NCBI GenBank assembly: GCA_900318345.1
Contig: ONKD01000003.1
Location: 1-64,000 of the forward strand
Direction: 5' to 3'
Length of the DNA: 64,000 bases
DNA from: an uncultured Prevotellaceae bacterium
GTDB lineage: Bacteria; Bacteroidota; Bacteroidia; Bacteroidales; Muribaculaceae
Below the pieces are notes generated by a model. It searched no databases. It had not been told where the DNA came from and saw only the letters and a list, made by a program, of their open reading frames with translations. Position 1 is the first letter of the stretch, and each line of letters opens with the position of its first letter. A program made the position numbers and the translations under genes. Shown here in pieces: positions 51,890 to 60,432 of this stretch.

Positions 51890-53191
51890 TTAGATTACTT
51901 GAGCGTCGACGCTCAGGTCGTCGTTGAGTTTGAGGAGTTTGACATTCACTATGCGGTTGGCGAGAGACATATCGGGTTGCACATTCACACGGATGTAGTT
52001 GTCAGTAAAACCGTGCATCAGACCCTTACCGCGGCCATGCTCAAGCAGGACAGGGCGCACGGTATCCAAATAACGGCGGGTGAAAGCGGCCTGTTTCTTG
52101 TCGCTCAAGGCAATCATGCGGGCGGCACGCTCTTGCTTGTCGGGCTGGGAAACAATATAAGGGATGCTCAACGCCTTGGTGCCAGGACGCTCGCTATAGG
52201 GGAAGACATGCAGGTGCTGCACGTCAAGTCCTGCGATGAAGTTATAGCTATCTTCAAATAAACCAGGGGTTTCACCGCGAGTGCCCACCATCACATCCAC
52301 ACCAATGAAGCAGTCGGGCATGAGCTCACGGCAGCGCCCTACCCTGTCGGCAAACAGTTGGCGGTCATAGTGACGGTGCATCAACTGCAACACAGGGTCG
52401 CTACCGCTCTGCAACGGGATGTGGAAATGGGGCATGAAGGCGCGCGAGCGGGCACAAAAGTCGATGATGTCCTCGGTGAGCAGGTCGGGCTCAATCGATG
52501 AGATGCGATAGCGCTCAATTCCCTCGACATCGTCGAGAGATTTGAGCAAGTCCAAGAATGTCTCGCCCGTGTTTTTACCGAAATCGCCGATGTTCACACC
52601 CGTGATGACAATTTCCTTGCCACCCTCAGCAGCCACGTCGCGCGCCTGAGCAGTAAGTTCAGCGATGGTGCCGCTACGGCTGCGCCCACGCGCGGCAGGG
52701 ATGGTGCAATAGGTGCACCAGTAATCACATCCATCCTGCACCTTGAGCCAATAGCGGGTGCGGTCACCACGGTCACATGACGGCGAGAAACGGCGAATAT
52801 CCTTAGTAGGCGTCACAGCCAACTGGCGTTGACGGTCCTCAAACCACTGCAACACATAGCGGGCGATGTCGGGCTTCTGCTCGCTGCCCAACACGATGTC
52901 CACGCCCTCGATTTGGGCGATTTCCTCGCCCTTGAGCTGGGCATAACAGCCAGTGACCACCATGAGCGTGCCAGGATACTGGCGGATGAGATGGCGGATG
53001 TGCTGCCGGCACTTGCTGTCGGCGAGGGCGGTCACGCTGCACGTGTTGACCACGCACACATCGGGCGCCTCATCCTTGCCAACAGGCATGATGCCATGCT
53101 CGGCAAGCAACGACTGCATGGTTGCGGTCTCAGAGAAATTGAGCTTGCAGCCCAGAGTCTCGAGTTTTACTGTATGTCGTGTGGTGCTCAT
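51890..53191 (-). CDS. mtaB: tRNA t6A37 methylthiotransferase
   Basis: A 433-residue radical-SAM enzyme that adds a methylthio group to N6-threonylcarbamoyladenosine at position 37 of tRNAs that read ANN codons. The N-terminal domain begins with KLETLGCKLNFSETATMQ and holds cluster ligands in NTCSVTALADSKCRQ and GCYAQ; the radical-SAM motif is CDYWCTYCTIPAARGRSRS; a TRAM domain is at the C terminus. Length and the first domain fit MtaB and not MiaB or RimO. Confidence 0.94.
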   Translation of the reverse strand: MSTTRHTVKLETLGCKLNFSETATMQSLLAEHGIMPVGKDEAPDVCVVNTCSVTALADSKCRQHIRHLIRQYPGTLMVVTGCYAQLKGEEIAQIEGVDIVLGSEQKPDIARYVLQWFEDRQRQLAVTPTKDIRRFSPSCDRGDRTRYWLKVQDGCDYWCTYCTIPAARGRSRSGTIAELTAQARDVAAEGGKEIVITGVNIGDFGKNTGETFLDLLKSLDDVEGIERYRISSIEPDLLTEDIIDFCARSRAFMPHFHIPLQSGSDPVLQLMHRHYDRQLFADRVGRCRELMPDCFIGVDVMVGTRGETPGLFEDSYNFIAGLDVQHLHVFPYSERPGTKALSIPYIVSQPDKQERAARMIALSDKKQAAFTRRYLDTVRPVLLEHGRGKGLMHGFTDNYIRVNVQPDMSLANRIVNVKLLKLNDDLSVDAQVI

Positions 53192-53269
53192 TATCTCGAG
53201 TGGAAGAGGGAGGGATAGAACGGAATTAACTGATAAAACGGATAATCACTTAAACCTAATACCTAAAGC

Positions 53270-55678
53270 CTATTTCTTACGGCCCCGGGGTTTGCCCGAG
53301 CGGCCCGTCCTGCGGGGACGACCGGGTTTATCGGGGTTGGCTCCGCGAGCCTCACGAGCCTGGCGGCGGGCGCTGTTGCCACGGGCACCGCGCTGCTGGC
53401 GGCGTGACGCACTACCACCCTCGTAATTCATGCGCTGGCGCTCGTCACGCGAGAGCTTGCCACCCATGCTGCGGCTGTTCTGCTCGGTGATGGGCTCCTT
53501 GTCGATGCGGTGGCTGCCAGCAGGATTCTCCTCATTCACAAGCACAAAGTCGAGCTGTTTTTTAATCAAGTCGGCACGTGCCACCTGGATGGTGATGGGA
53601 TCGCCCAAGCGATAAACACGGCCACGGCGGCGTCCACGGATGCAGTAGTTCTTCTCGTCAAACTCATAGAAATCGTCATCCAAGCCACGGATGCCCACCA
53701 AACCCTCGCAATGGGTCTCATCAAGCTCGACATACAGGCCCCACTCGGTCACACCCGAGATGTGACCCGTGAACACACCACCCAAGCGCTGGCCCATGAA
53801 CTCGACCTCCTTATACTTGATGGAGGCGCGCTCGGCATTGGCAGCCAACTGCTCCTGAGAACTCATGTGCTTGCACTGGTCCTCGAGTTTGGTGGGGTCA
53901 ACGCTCTTGCCACCGGCGGCATACTGGTCGAGCAAGCGGTGAACCGTCAAGTCGGGATAACGGCGAATGGGTGAAGTGAAATGAGTATAGTAGTCAAACG
54001 CCAAGCCATAATGGCCGATGTTGGTCGCGCTATAGATGGCCTTGGCCATCGAGCGGATGGCCAGGATGGAGAGCATCTCCTCCTCGGGCTTGCCCTTGGC
54101 CTGCTCCAGCATCTTGTTGATTGACTTGTTGATGTCCTTGCCCGAGCCCTTGGTGCGCACCTTGTAGCCAAAGTGGGCGGCAATGTCAGCAAAATTCTGC
54201 AATTTATCCAGGTCGGGTTGGTCATGCACACGATAGACAAAGGCCTTGGCTGTCCTGTTTTTGGGCACTTTACCGATGTGCTCAGCCACCTTGCAGTTGG
54301 CCAGCAGCATGAACTCCTCGATGAGCTTATTGGCATCCTGAGCCTCATGGACATGCACAGCGGTGGGCTTGCCCTGCTCGTCGATGTCAAACTTGATTTC
54401 CTCGCGGTTGAACGAGACCGATCCGCCCTCCTCAAAACGACGACGGCGCAACTGCTTGGCCATCTCGTTGAGCACAGCCAGTTCCTCGGCCAGGTCGCCC
54501 TTACCCGTTTCCAGGATGTGCTGGGCCTCCTCATAGGAGAAGCGCCTGTTGCTGCGGGTGACAGTATGGCAAATCTTGTATTTCTTCACCTTGGCCTCGG
54601 CATCCATCTCCATGACAACCGAGTGGGTGAGTTTGTCCTCATCGGGGCGTAGTGAGCAGATGAAGTTGCACAGTTTCTCGGGGAGCATGGGCACCGTGCG
54701 ATCCACCAGATAGACCGACGTGGCGCGCTCATAGGCCTCCTTGTCGATGATGGAACCAGGGGTGACATAGTGGCTCACGTCGGCGATGTGAACGCCAATC
54801 TCCCAGTTGCCGTTCTTGAGTTTCTCTATCGATAGAGCGTCGTCAAAGTCCTTGGCATCGGCGGGGTCAATCGTGAATGTGGTCACGTCGCGCATGTCGC
54901 GACGACGGGCGATCTCCTCGGGTGTAATTCCCGGCTCAAGGAGTTCGGCGGCCTGGGTCACATTTTCGGGATACTTGTATGGCAGACCAAACTCGGCGAG
55001 AATGGCATGAATCTCGGCATTGTTCTCACCCGCCATGCCCAGCACGTCAACAACCTCACCGATGGGGCTGTTGGCTTCCTCGGGCCACTCCACGATTTTC
55101 ACCACCGCCTTGTCGCCGGTTTTGCCACCAGCGAGTTTATCCAGCGGGATAAAAATGTCGGTAGCGAGGAACTTGCTGTCGGTGGCCAGTTGAGCGAAAT
55201 ATTTCATCACCTGCAGGGTGCCGACAAACACCTGTTCCTTGCGCTCCAGGATTTTAACTACCTCGGCCTCGGGCTCCATGCCGTGTCGAGCAGCACTGAT
55301 GTGCACCAGAACCCTGTCACCATTGAGGGCGTGCATCGAGTTGCGCTCGGCGACCATGATGGGGTCTCCGTCGTCGCTAGCCGTGTCGACGCTGTTCTTG
55401 CCATTACTGCGACGGATAAAGATGCCCTCGGCCACCGACGAGCGGTTGACCGCCTTGAAGCTGCCAGTACCCACCTCGGAGAGGAAGCCGTCGACCGACA
55501 ACTGCTCCAAGATCTCGACGATGAGAGCGCGCCGCTTGGGTGTATTGGCACCCACGGCAGCCGACACCTGCTTGTAATTGAATGACCCCTCGCCCTGCTG
55601 GTTAAAGAAATTGATGACCCTGTCATGGAACTCGCGCCGTTCCATTTTCAACGATTGTAGTCCGCTCTTTTTTGCCAT
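53270..55678 (-). CDS. rnr: Ribonuclease R
   Basis: An 802-residue 3'-5' exoribonuclease of the RNB family that degrades structured RNA. An N-terminal winged-helix region (about 1-70) and cold-shock domains precede the RNB catalytic domain, where DPADAKDFDDALSIEKL holds the magnesium-binding Asp residues, and an S1 domain follows (FTGHISGVTEWGLYVEL). The last 50 residues form a strongly basic tail rich in Arg and Gly (RRQQRGARGNSARRQAREAR). It is transcribed alone or with the following mtaB gene, 78 bp away. Confidence 0.95.
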   Translation of the reverse strand: MAKKSGLQSLKMERREFHDRVINFFNQQGEGSFNYKQVSAAVGANTPKRRALIVEILEQLSVDGFLSEVGTGSFKAVNRSSVAEGIFIRRSNGKNSVDTASDDGDPIMVAERNSMHALNGDRVLVHISAARHGMEPEAEVVKILERKEQVFVGTLQVMKYFAQLATDSKFLATDIFIPLDKLAGGKTGDKAVVKIVEWPEEANSPIGEVVDVLGMAGENNAEIHAILAEFGLPYKYPENVTQAAELLEPGITPEEIARRRDMRDVTTFTIDPADAKDFDDALSIEKLKNGNWEIGVHIADVSHYVTPGSIIDKEAYERATSVYLVDRTVPMLPEKLCNFICSLRPDEDKLTHSVVMEMDAEAKVKKYKICHTVTRSNRRFSYEEAQHILETGKGDLAEELAVLNEMAKQLRRRRFEEGGSVSFNREEIKFDIDEQGKPTAVHVHEAQDANKLIEEFMLLANCKVAEHIGKVPKNRTAKAFVYRVHDQPDLDKLQNFADIAAHFGYKVRTKGSGKDINKSINKMLEQAKGKPEEEMLSILAIRSMAKAIYSATNIGHYGLAFDYYTHFTSPIRRYPDLTVHRLLDQYAAGGKSVDPTKLEDQCKHMSSQEQLAANAERASIKYKEVEFMGQRLGGVFTGHISGVTEWGLYVELDETHCEGLVGIRGLDDDFYEFDEKNYCIRGRRRGRVYRLGDPITIQVARADLIKKQLDFVLVNEENPAGSHRIDKEPITEQNSRSMGGKLSRDERQRMNYEGGSASRRQQRGARGNSARRQAREARGANPDKPGRPRRTGRSGKPRGRKK

Positions 55679-55719
55679 ATTACGTAAAGTTTAACCCTTA
55701 TTGAATTTTGATAATCCTA

Positions 55720-55727
55720 CAAAGTTA
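55720..55727 (-). promoter_or_regulatory. -7 box for rnr
   Basis: Reads TAACTTTG on the minus strand, 41 bp upstream of the start; no clear -33 box. Confidence 0.45.
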
Positions 55728-55907
55728 AGAATTTTTGTTCATCCATCATCTAAAAAAGCGGATTTTCGCATTTTTTTCAACTAAAAAAATGATTCATCAG
55801 GTTGATTGCCCATTTTTTAACACTAGTGCCGACCGCCAAGCCAACACCCGACACAAGAAAAAAGACCCAGTGCTAATGAGAATGGCAAGAAAGTCAAACT
55901 TTTTTAC

Positions 55908-55915
55908 TATCTTTG
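55908..55915 (+). promoter_or_regulatory. -7 box for the GH25 pair
   Basis: TATCTTTG, 44 bp before the first GH25 start codon. Confidence 0.45.
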
Positions 55916-55959
55916 CAGCCAAATTTCATCTAAGGAACACTCAAGATAGCAATTAGGTC

Positions 55960-57453
55960 ATGTGCAAAACTAGGATATATCACATATTTTTAACGGTCAT
56001 GCTCTTGCTGCTGCCCATCTCGACAGCGGCTCAGCAGGCTAATGACATCAAAAAACCTACCCGTAGCCGAGTTGCGGAAAAGGACAAGAAGAATACTGAG
56101 CAGAAAACCGCCAAGAGCAAAGACACAAATAACGACAATAAAAACGACAATAAGGCGGCTGACAAGAAAGATAACAAGGCACCTGAAAAGAAGGACAATA
56201 AGGTGCCCGAAAAACCCATTCCCGTCAAGGAAGAGAAGGCGCCTGTGAAGCAAGAGCCCACAAAGCCCGTGACCGACACCACGGCTAAGCCCGCCACACC
56301 GCCCAAGCCCAAGAAAGCGCCTGTTGATCCCAGCAAGGTGCAATATGACGGCATTGATATCTCAAAGCATCAGGGTTCCATCAATTGGGAAGAACTGAGA
56401 AAGAACACCAAAATAAAATTTGTCTATATCAAGGCCTCGGAAGGTAGCAACCACGTGGATTCCAAGTACAAGGAAAACATCAGGAATGCCCGCAAGCACG
56501 GCTTTAAGGTGGGTAGCTACCATTTCTTCAGGACGACATCCAGCGCGAGGACCCAGGCCATCAACTTCCTGCAGACGGCCAACCGCGATGAGCAGGATCT
56601 GATTCCCGTAATTGACGTCGAGGAAAACAAGAACTGGAGCAGAGACCGGTTGCGCGACAGTGTCAAGGTGTTTGTGGACATCGTCGAGGATTACTATGGC
56701 TGCAAACCCATGATTTATGCCAGCGAGACATTCTTTAACAGGCATTTGGGCTTGGCATTCAAGGAGTATCCCCTGTTCATTGCCAAGTACAGCGATGTTA
56801 GTCCCAACGTCAACATCAAGTGGATCCTGTGGCAGTTCTCGGAGAGCGGCAAATTCAGGGCTGTCAGGGAGAACCTGGTGGACATGAGCCGCTTTAACAA
56901 GGGCTTCACTATCGAGAACATCCTGTACAAGCCCGGCAAGGCAAGGCCCAAGAGCAGCATCAAGGACATCGTTGACCACAAGGATGCGCCCAAGAGCGTG
57001 AATATGACGACTGAGCAAAAGCCCGCTCCCGCTAAGAGCAAACGCGAGCTCGAAGAAGAAAAGCGCAAAGCCGAAAGAGAGAAAAAGGTGAATGAGCGCA
57101 ACAAGAGAATAGCCGAGGAAGAGGCTAAAAAGAAAGCTGAAGCCGACAAAAAAGCCAAAGAAAAGGCTAAAGAAAAAGCCGAACAGGTAAAGAAAGAAAA
57201 GGCGCGCCAAGCAGCCCGTGAAGAGGCAGCAAAAAAAGAAGCCGAGGCTAAAGCCAAGCGCAAAGCCGAGGCAGCTAAAGCCCGTGAGCAAAAAGCCAAG
57301 CAGCAACAAACGGCCAAGAAAGACAATAACAAATCGGCCAACTTGCTGAACACCACATCCTCAAAGTTATCGCAGTCACAACGCAACGACAGCATACGCA
57401 ATGCAAAACTAAAGGGCCGCAAAACCAATAAGAGTTCGGCCGATAATGATTGA
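55960..57453 (+). CDS. GH25 muramidase with long Lys-rich flanks
   Basis: A 497-residue secreted protein. A signal peptide (about 1-25) is followed by a low-complexity Lys/Asn/Asp/Pro region (about 30-125), then the GH25 lysozyme barrel (about 128-325) with DGIDISKHQG, FVYIKASEG, GSYHFF and IDVEENKNW, which contain the acidic active-site residues of the family. The C-terminal 150 residues are a charged Ala/Glu/Lys helix of coiled-coil type (about 350-470), reminiscent of TolA stalks. GH25 enzymes cut between MurNAc and GlcNAc. The tails may hold the enzyme at the wall. Its last codons overlap the next GH25 gene. Confidence 0.88.
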   Translation: MCKTRIYHIFLTVMLLLLPISTAAQQANDIKKPTRSRVAEKDKKNTEQKTAKSKDTNNDNKNDNKAADKKDNKAPEKKDNKVPEKPIPVKEEKAPVKQEPTKPVTDTTAKPATPPKPKKAPVDPSKVQYDGIDISKHQGSINWEELRKNTKIKFVYIKASEGSNHVDSKYKENIRNARKHGFKVGSYHFFRTTSSARTQAINFLQTANRDEQDLIPVIDVEENKNWSRDRLRDSVKVFVDIVEDYYGCKPMIYASETFFNRHLGLAFKEYPLFIAKYSDVSPNVNIKWILWQFSESGKFRAVRENLVDMSRFNKGFTIENILYKPGKARPKSSIKDIVDHKDAPKSVNMTTEQKPAPAKSKRELEEEKRKAEREKKVNERNKRIAEEEAKKKAEADKKAKEKAKEKAEQVKKEKARQAAREEAAKKEAEAKAKRKAEAAKAREQKAKQQQTAKKDNNKSANLLNTTSSKLSQSQRNDSIRNAKLKGRKTNKSSADND

Positions 57454-58189
57454 ACATGCACATACCAGGCTCATGAGGGCGCTGCCACCAGTTTTAGTGG
57501 CAGTGGCCGCATTGTGCTCATGCCACAACTCGACCGACAAGGCATCAACCACCAAAAGTGTGCCCCCGCGCAACACCGAGGCCCGTTATGACGGCATCGA
57601 CATCTCGAGCCATCAGGGCATCATCGATTGGGCCAAGGTGAGCAGCGACAAGGACATCCGCTTCGTCTACATCAAGGCTACCGAGGGGGCTACCTACCGC
57701 TCGCCGCACTACTCCACCAACATCACCGAGGCCAGGCACTATGGCCTGCTAGTGGGAAGTTATCACTATATCACCTCGACATCGTCTATCGATGCCCAGT
57801 TTAAGAACTTCTCCAAGTATGCCCTCAAATCCATCCAGGACCTGATTCCGATGCTTGACGTTGAGGTACGCGGTCACTGGTCGCGCAGCCAGCTCATCGA
57901 CAGCGTGAGCAAGTTTTGCAACCTCATCGAGCGGCACTATGGTGTGCAACCCATGATTTACAGCACCATGGGATTTTACAATAAGAACCTGACCCCCCAT
58001 TTCAACAAGCACCACCTCTACATCGGGCGCTACTCAAGCAGCGAACCCGAAATCAACTGGGAGGGCGAGTACACCATCTGGCAATACAGCGAGACGGGCA
58101 TTATTCCTGGAATAGACGCCTACGTGGACCTGTGCCGATACCGCGAAGACGGCTGGCTCGACGAGATCCTCCTCCCCAAGGAAAAATAA
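57446..58189 (+). CDS. GH25 muramidase lipoprotein
   Basis: A 247-residue paralogue of the preceding enzyme, without the charged tails. The start at 57446 overlaps the upstream stop (ATGATTGA), but ATG 57473 is an equally good start that gives a compact lipoprotein signal, MRALPPVLVAVAALCSC. The GH25 domain has YDGIDISSHQG, FVYIKATEG, GSYHYI, MLDVEVRGHW and TIWQYSETG with the same active-site acids as its neighbour. As a lipoprotein it would be held in the membrane, while the first enzyme is free or wall-bound. The operon ends at the shared terminator at 58338-58381. Confidence 0.88.
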   Translation: MIEHAHTRLMRALPPVLVAVAALCSCHNSTDKASTTKSVPPRNTEARYDGIDISSHQGIIDWAKVSSDKDIRFVYIKATEGATYRSPHYSTNITEARHYGLLVGSYHYITSTSSIDAQFKNFSKYALKSIQDLIPMLDVEVRGHWSRSQLIDSVSKFCNLIERHYGVQPMIYSTMGFYNKNLTPHFNKHHLYIGRYSSSEPEINWEGEYTIWQYSETGIIPGIDAYVDLCRYREDGWLDEILLPKEK

Positions 58190-58337
58190 ACCAGGCATAG
58201 CGGACGGGAAATCATAAATGACGGCGTTGTCAACGCCGCATACCAAACGGAGATAACGGAGGAAACGGAGATAACGGAGACTGCTGCGCACCGCCTCCAG
58301 ACAACTTGGAAACAATAAGAAACTGAAATAACAATTA

Positions 58338-58381
58338 TTAAAAACAAGAGGAGACGCATATTGATCTCCTCTTGTTTTTAA
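58338..58381. terminator. Bidirectional terminator between GH25 and CvpA genes
   Basis: A perfect 17-bp stem, TTAAAAACAAGAGGAGA and its complement, with a 10-nt loop and A and T runs on both sides, so it works for the converging genes. The cvpA stop codon lies inside its right arm. Confidence 0.88.
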
Positions 58382-58941
58382 TTGGTTATGGTGTCGACGG
58401 GGACGGGCTCGATGAGGTCGCGGTAGAGCTTGAGCGAGTCGCTGGGCATCTTGTCGCTGCCCAAGACGATGGGCATGAGGTCGAGTGTCATCTCGTAGGG
58501 CTTGTTCTTGAGCATGTGCTCGGTGCCAAAGGTGTCCATGTCGGGGTTAATGGCATAGAGCAGGTTCAAGACGATACTCAGGATGAAGGCATGCTTGAAC
58601 ATGAACAGCAATGAGCCGCCCAATTTATCGACAAAGCCCAAGTTCACTGTATTCAAGGCCCCCTTGAACAAGCGCATGACAAGCCTGATGACCAGCATGA
58701 CAATAAGGAACGCGAATGCCAGCGAAACGGTCTTGACCGTGATGCTCGACAACGGCCACTGGGCAGCGCTGGGCACGATGGAAAGGAAAATGTCCTGAGC
58801 CAGGTCACCGCACTTGTAACACAGCACAATAGCAACCACCCACGAGATGAGTGACGACAACTGCCCAATGAACCCCTTGCGGTAGCCCAGGACCACGCCA
58901 CCCAACACAATCAGGATCAATAGGATATCAACCAGTGTCAT
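58378..58941 (-). CDS. CvpA-family membrane protein
   Basis: A 187-residue inner-membrane protein with four hydrophobic segments and the family start VDILLILIVLGGVVLGYRKG. E. coli CvpA is needed for colicin V production, and later work ties the family to envelope stress and bile resistance; the molecular role is unclear. Its stop codon is part of the terminator stem shared with the GH25 genes. The aldo/keto reductase gene lies 12 bp upstream on the same strand, so it may be the last gene of that operon. Confidence 0.87.
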   Translation of the reverse strand: MTLVDILLILIVLGGVVLGYRKGFIGQLSSLISWVVAIVLCYKCGDLAQDIFLSIVPSAAQWPLSSITVKTVSLAFAFLIVMLVIRLVMRLFKGALNTVNLGFVDKLGGSLLFMFKHAFILSIVLNLLYAINPDMDTFGTEHMLKNKPYEMTLDLMPIVLGSDKMPSDSLKLYRDLIEPVPVDTITN

Positions 58942-58953
58942 GAATCGTGATGT

Positions 58954-60408
58954 TTATCCTTTCAGACCACGGTCAATGTTACGCTTGAGGGCCTCGACAT
59001 AGTTGTTGATGCGCTCCATCTCGCGGGGAATCTGGATGCGCTGGGGACAGTGCTCGACGCACTTGCCGCAGCCGATGCAATGGTCGGCCTGACGCAATTT
59101 GGGAACGCTGCGGTCATATCCAATGAGGAACGCGCGTCGCGCGCGGGCGTAATCGGGATCGTTGCGGTCACGAGTGAGGTTGCCCTCGGCAATGCACTTG
59201 TTATAGTGGGTGAGCACGGCGGGAATGTCGATGCCATAGGGGCACGGCATGCAGTACTTGCAGTCGTTACAGGGGATGGTGTTGTAACCCACGATTTCAT
59301 CAGCGATGCCGTAGAGGAATTCTTTTTCCTCATCGGTCAGTTCCTCCAGTGGGCTGTAAGTACACAGGTTCTCCTTGAGGTGCTCCATATAGGTCATGCC
59401 GCTCAACACGGTCAACACGCCAGGGAAAGAGCCGGCATAACGGAAGGCCCAAGAGGCGAGACTGCGTTCGGGGTCCCTTTCCAGAATCTTTCTGGCCACT
59501 GGTTTAGGCATCGCTGCAAGGCGTCCGCCCAGCAGCGGCTCCATGATGACAGCGGGAATATCACGCTTGGCCAACTCGGCATACAGGTACTCTGCATTGG
59601 TGTTCTCCTCGCTGAAGTCCTTGGCATGCTTCCAGTCAAGATAATTCAACTCAATCTGAACGAAATCCCAGTGGTACTTGTCGTGGTTGGCCAGCAGATA
59701 GTCAAACACGGCAATCTCGCCATGATAGGAGAAGCCCAGGTTGCGGATGACGCCTTTCTCGCGCTGCTCAAGCAGGTAGTCGAGGATACCATTATAAACG
59801 TATCGCTGCCTGTAAAGCTCCATGGCCTCCTCACCCGTGCCACCACCGATGGCATGCAGCAACAGGTAGTCGATGTAATCGACCTGGAGCTCCTTGAGTG
59901 AGTTCTGGAACATCTCGATGCTGGCAGCACGGGTCTGTGTCGCAGGATCGAAATTGGAGAGCTTTGTGGCGATGAAGTACTTGTCGCGGGCGTGGCGGCT
60001 CAGGGCGATACCTGTGGCACGCTCGCTCAGGCCCTTGCAATAGGCGGGAGACGTATCAAAGTAGTTCACGCCATGCTCGATGGCATAGTCCACCTGCTTG
60101 TTGATCATCTCCTGGTCAATCTTGGCGTCATTGCCCTGGCCAAAGGGCTTGCCGTCGGTGCCAGGCAAGCGCATCATGCCGTATCCCAAGATAGAGACTT
60201 TCTCCTTGGTTTTGGGGTTGACGCGGTAGGTCATCTTGCCCACGGGCGGTTCCTGAACCGGTGCCTTGTGGTCATCGCCAGTGGCACAGCTCACGATGGC
60301 AGGAGCGGCGGCAGTGGCCGTGCCCAGGCCGAGAGCCTTGAGAAACGTGCGGCGGCTCAGTGTCTTGCCGCTCTCTTTATTGTTGTCGATATGCTTGTTG
60401 TCGTTCAT
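58954..60408 (-). CDS. Tat-exported aldo/keto reductase with ferredoxin domain
   Basis: A 484-residue protein with a twin-arginine signal (SRRTFLKALGLGTATAAAPA, about residues 18-37), followed by CATG that could also be a lipobox. The aldo/keto reductase barrel has YFDTSPAYC, ATKLSNF and LLLHAIG with the Asp/Tyr/Lys/His set. Two [4Fe-4S] sites follow: CNDCKYCMPCPYGIDIP and CIGCGKCVEHCPQRIQIP. Export of the folded enzyme suggests that it works in the periplasm with electrons from the adjacent membrane polyferredoxin, encoded 24 bp upstream. Substrate unknown. Confidence 0.9.
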   Translation of the reverse strand: MNDNKHIDNNKESGKTLSRRTFLKALGLGTATAAAPAIVSCATGDDHKAPVQEPPVGKMTYRVNPKTKEKVSILGYGMMRLPGTDGKPFGQGNDAKIDQEMINKQVDYAIEHGVNYFDTSPAYCKGLSERATGIALSRHARDKYFIATKLSNFDPATQTRAASIEMFQNSLKELQVDYIDYLLLHAIGGGTGEEAMELYRQRYVYNGILDYLLEQREKGVIRNLGFSYHGEIAVFDYLLANHDKYHWDFVQIELNYLDWKHAKDFSEENTNAEYLYAELAKRDIPAVIMEPLLGGRLAAMPKPVARKILERDPERSLASWAFRYAGSFPGVLTVLSGMTYMEHLKENLCTYSPLEELTDEEKEFLYGIADEIVGYNTIPCNDCKYCMPCPYGIDIPAVLTHYNKCIAEGNLTRDRNDPDYARARRAFLIGYDRSVPKLRQADHCIGCGKCVEHCPQRIQIPREMERINNYVEALKRNIDRGLKG

Positions 60409-60432
60409 AATTCTTGCTTGAAAAGGTGGTGG

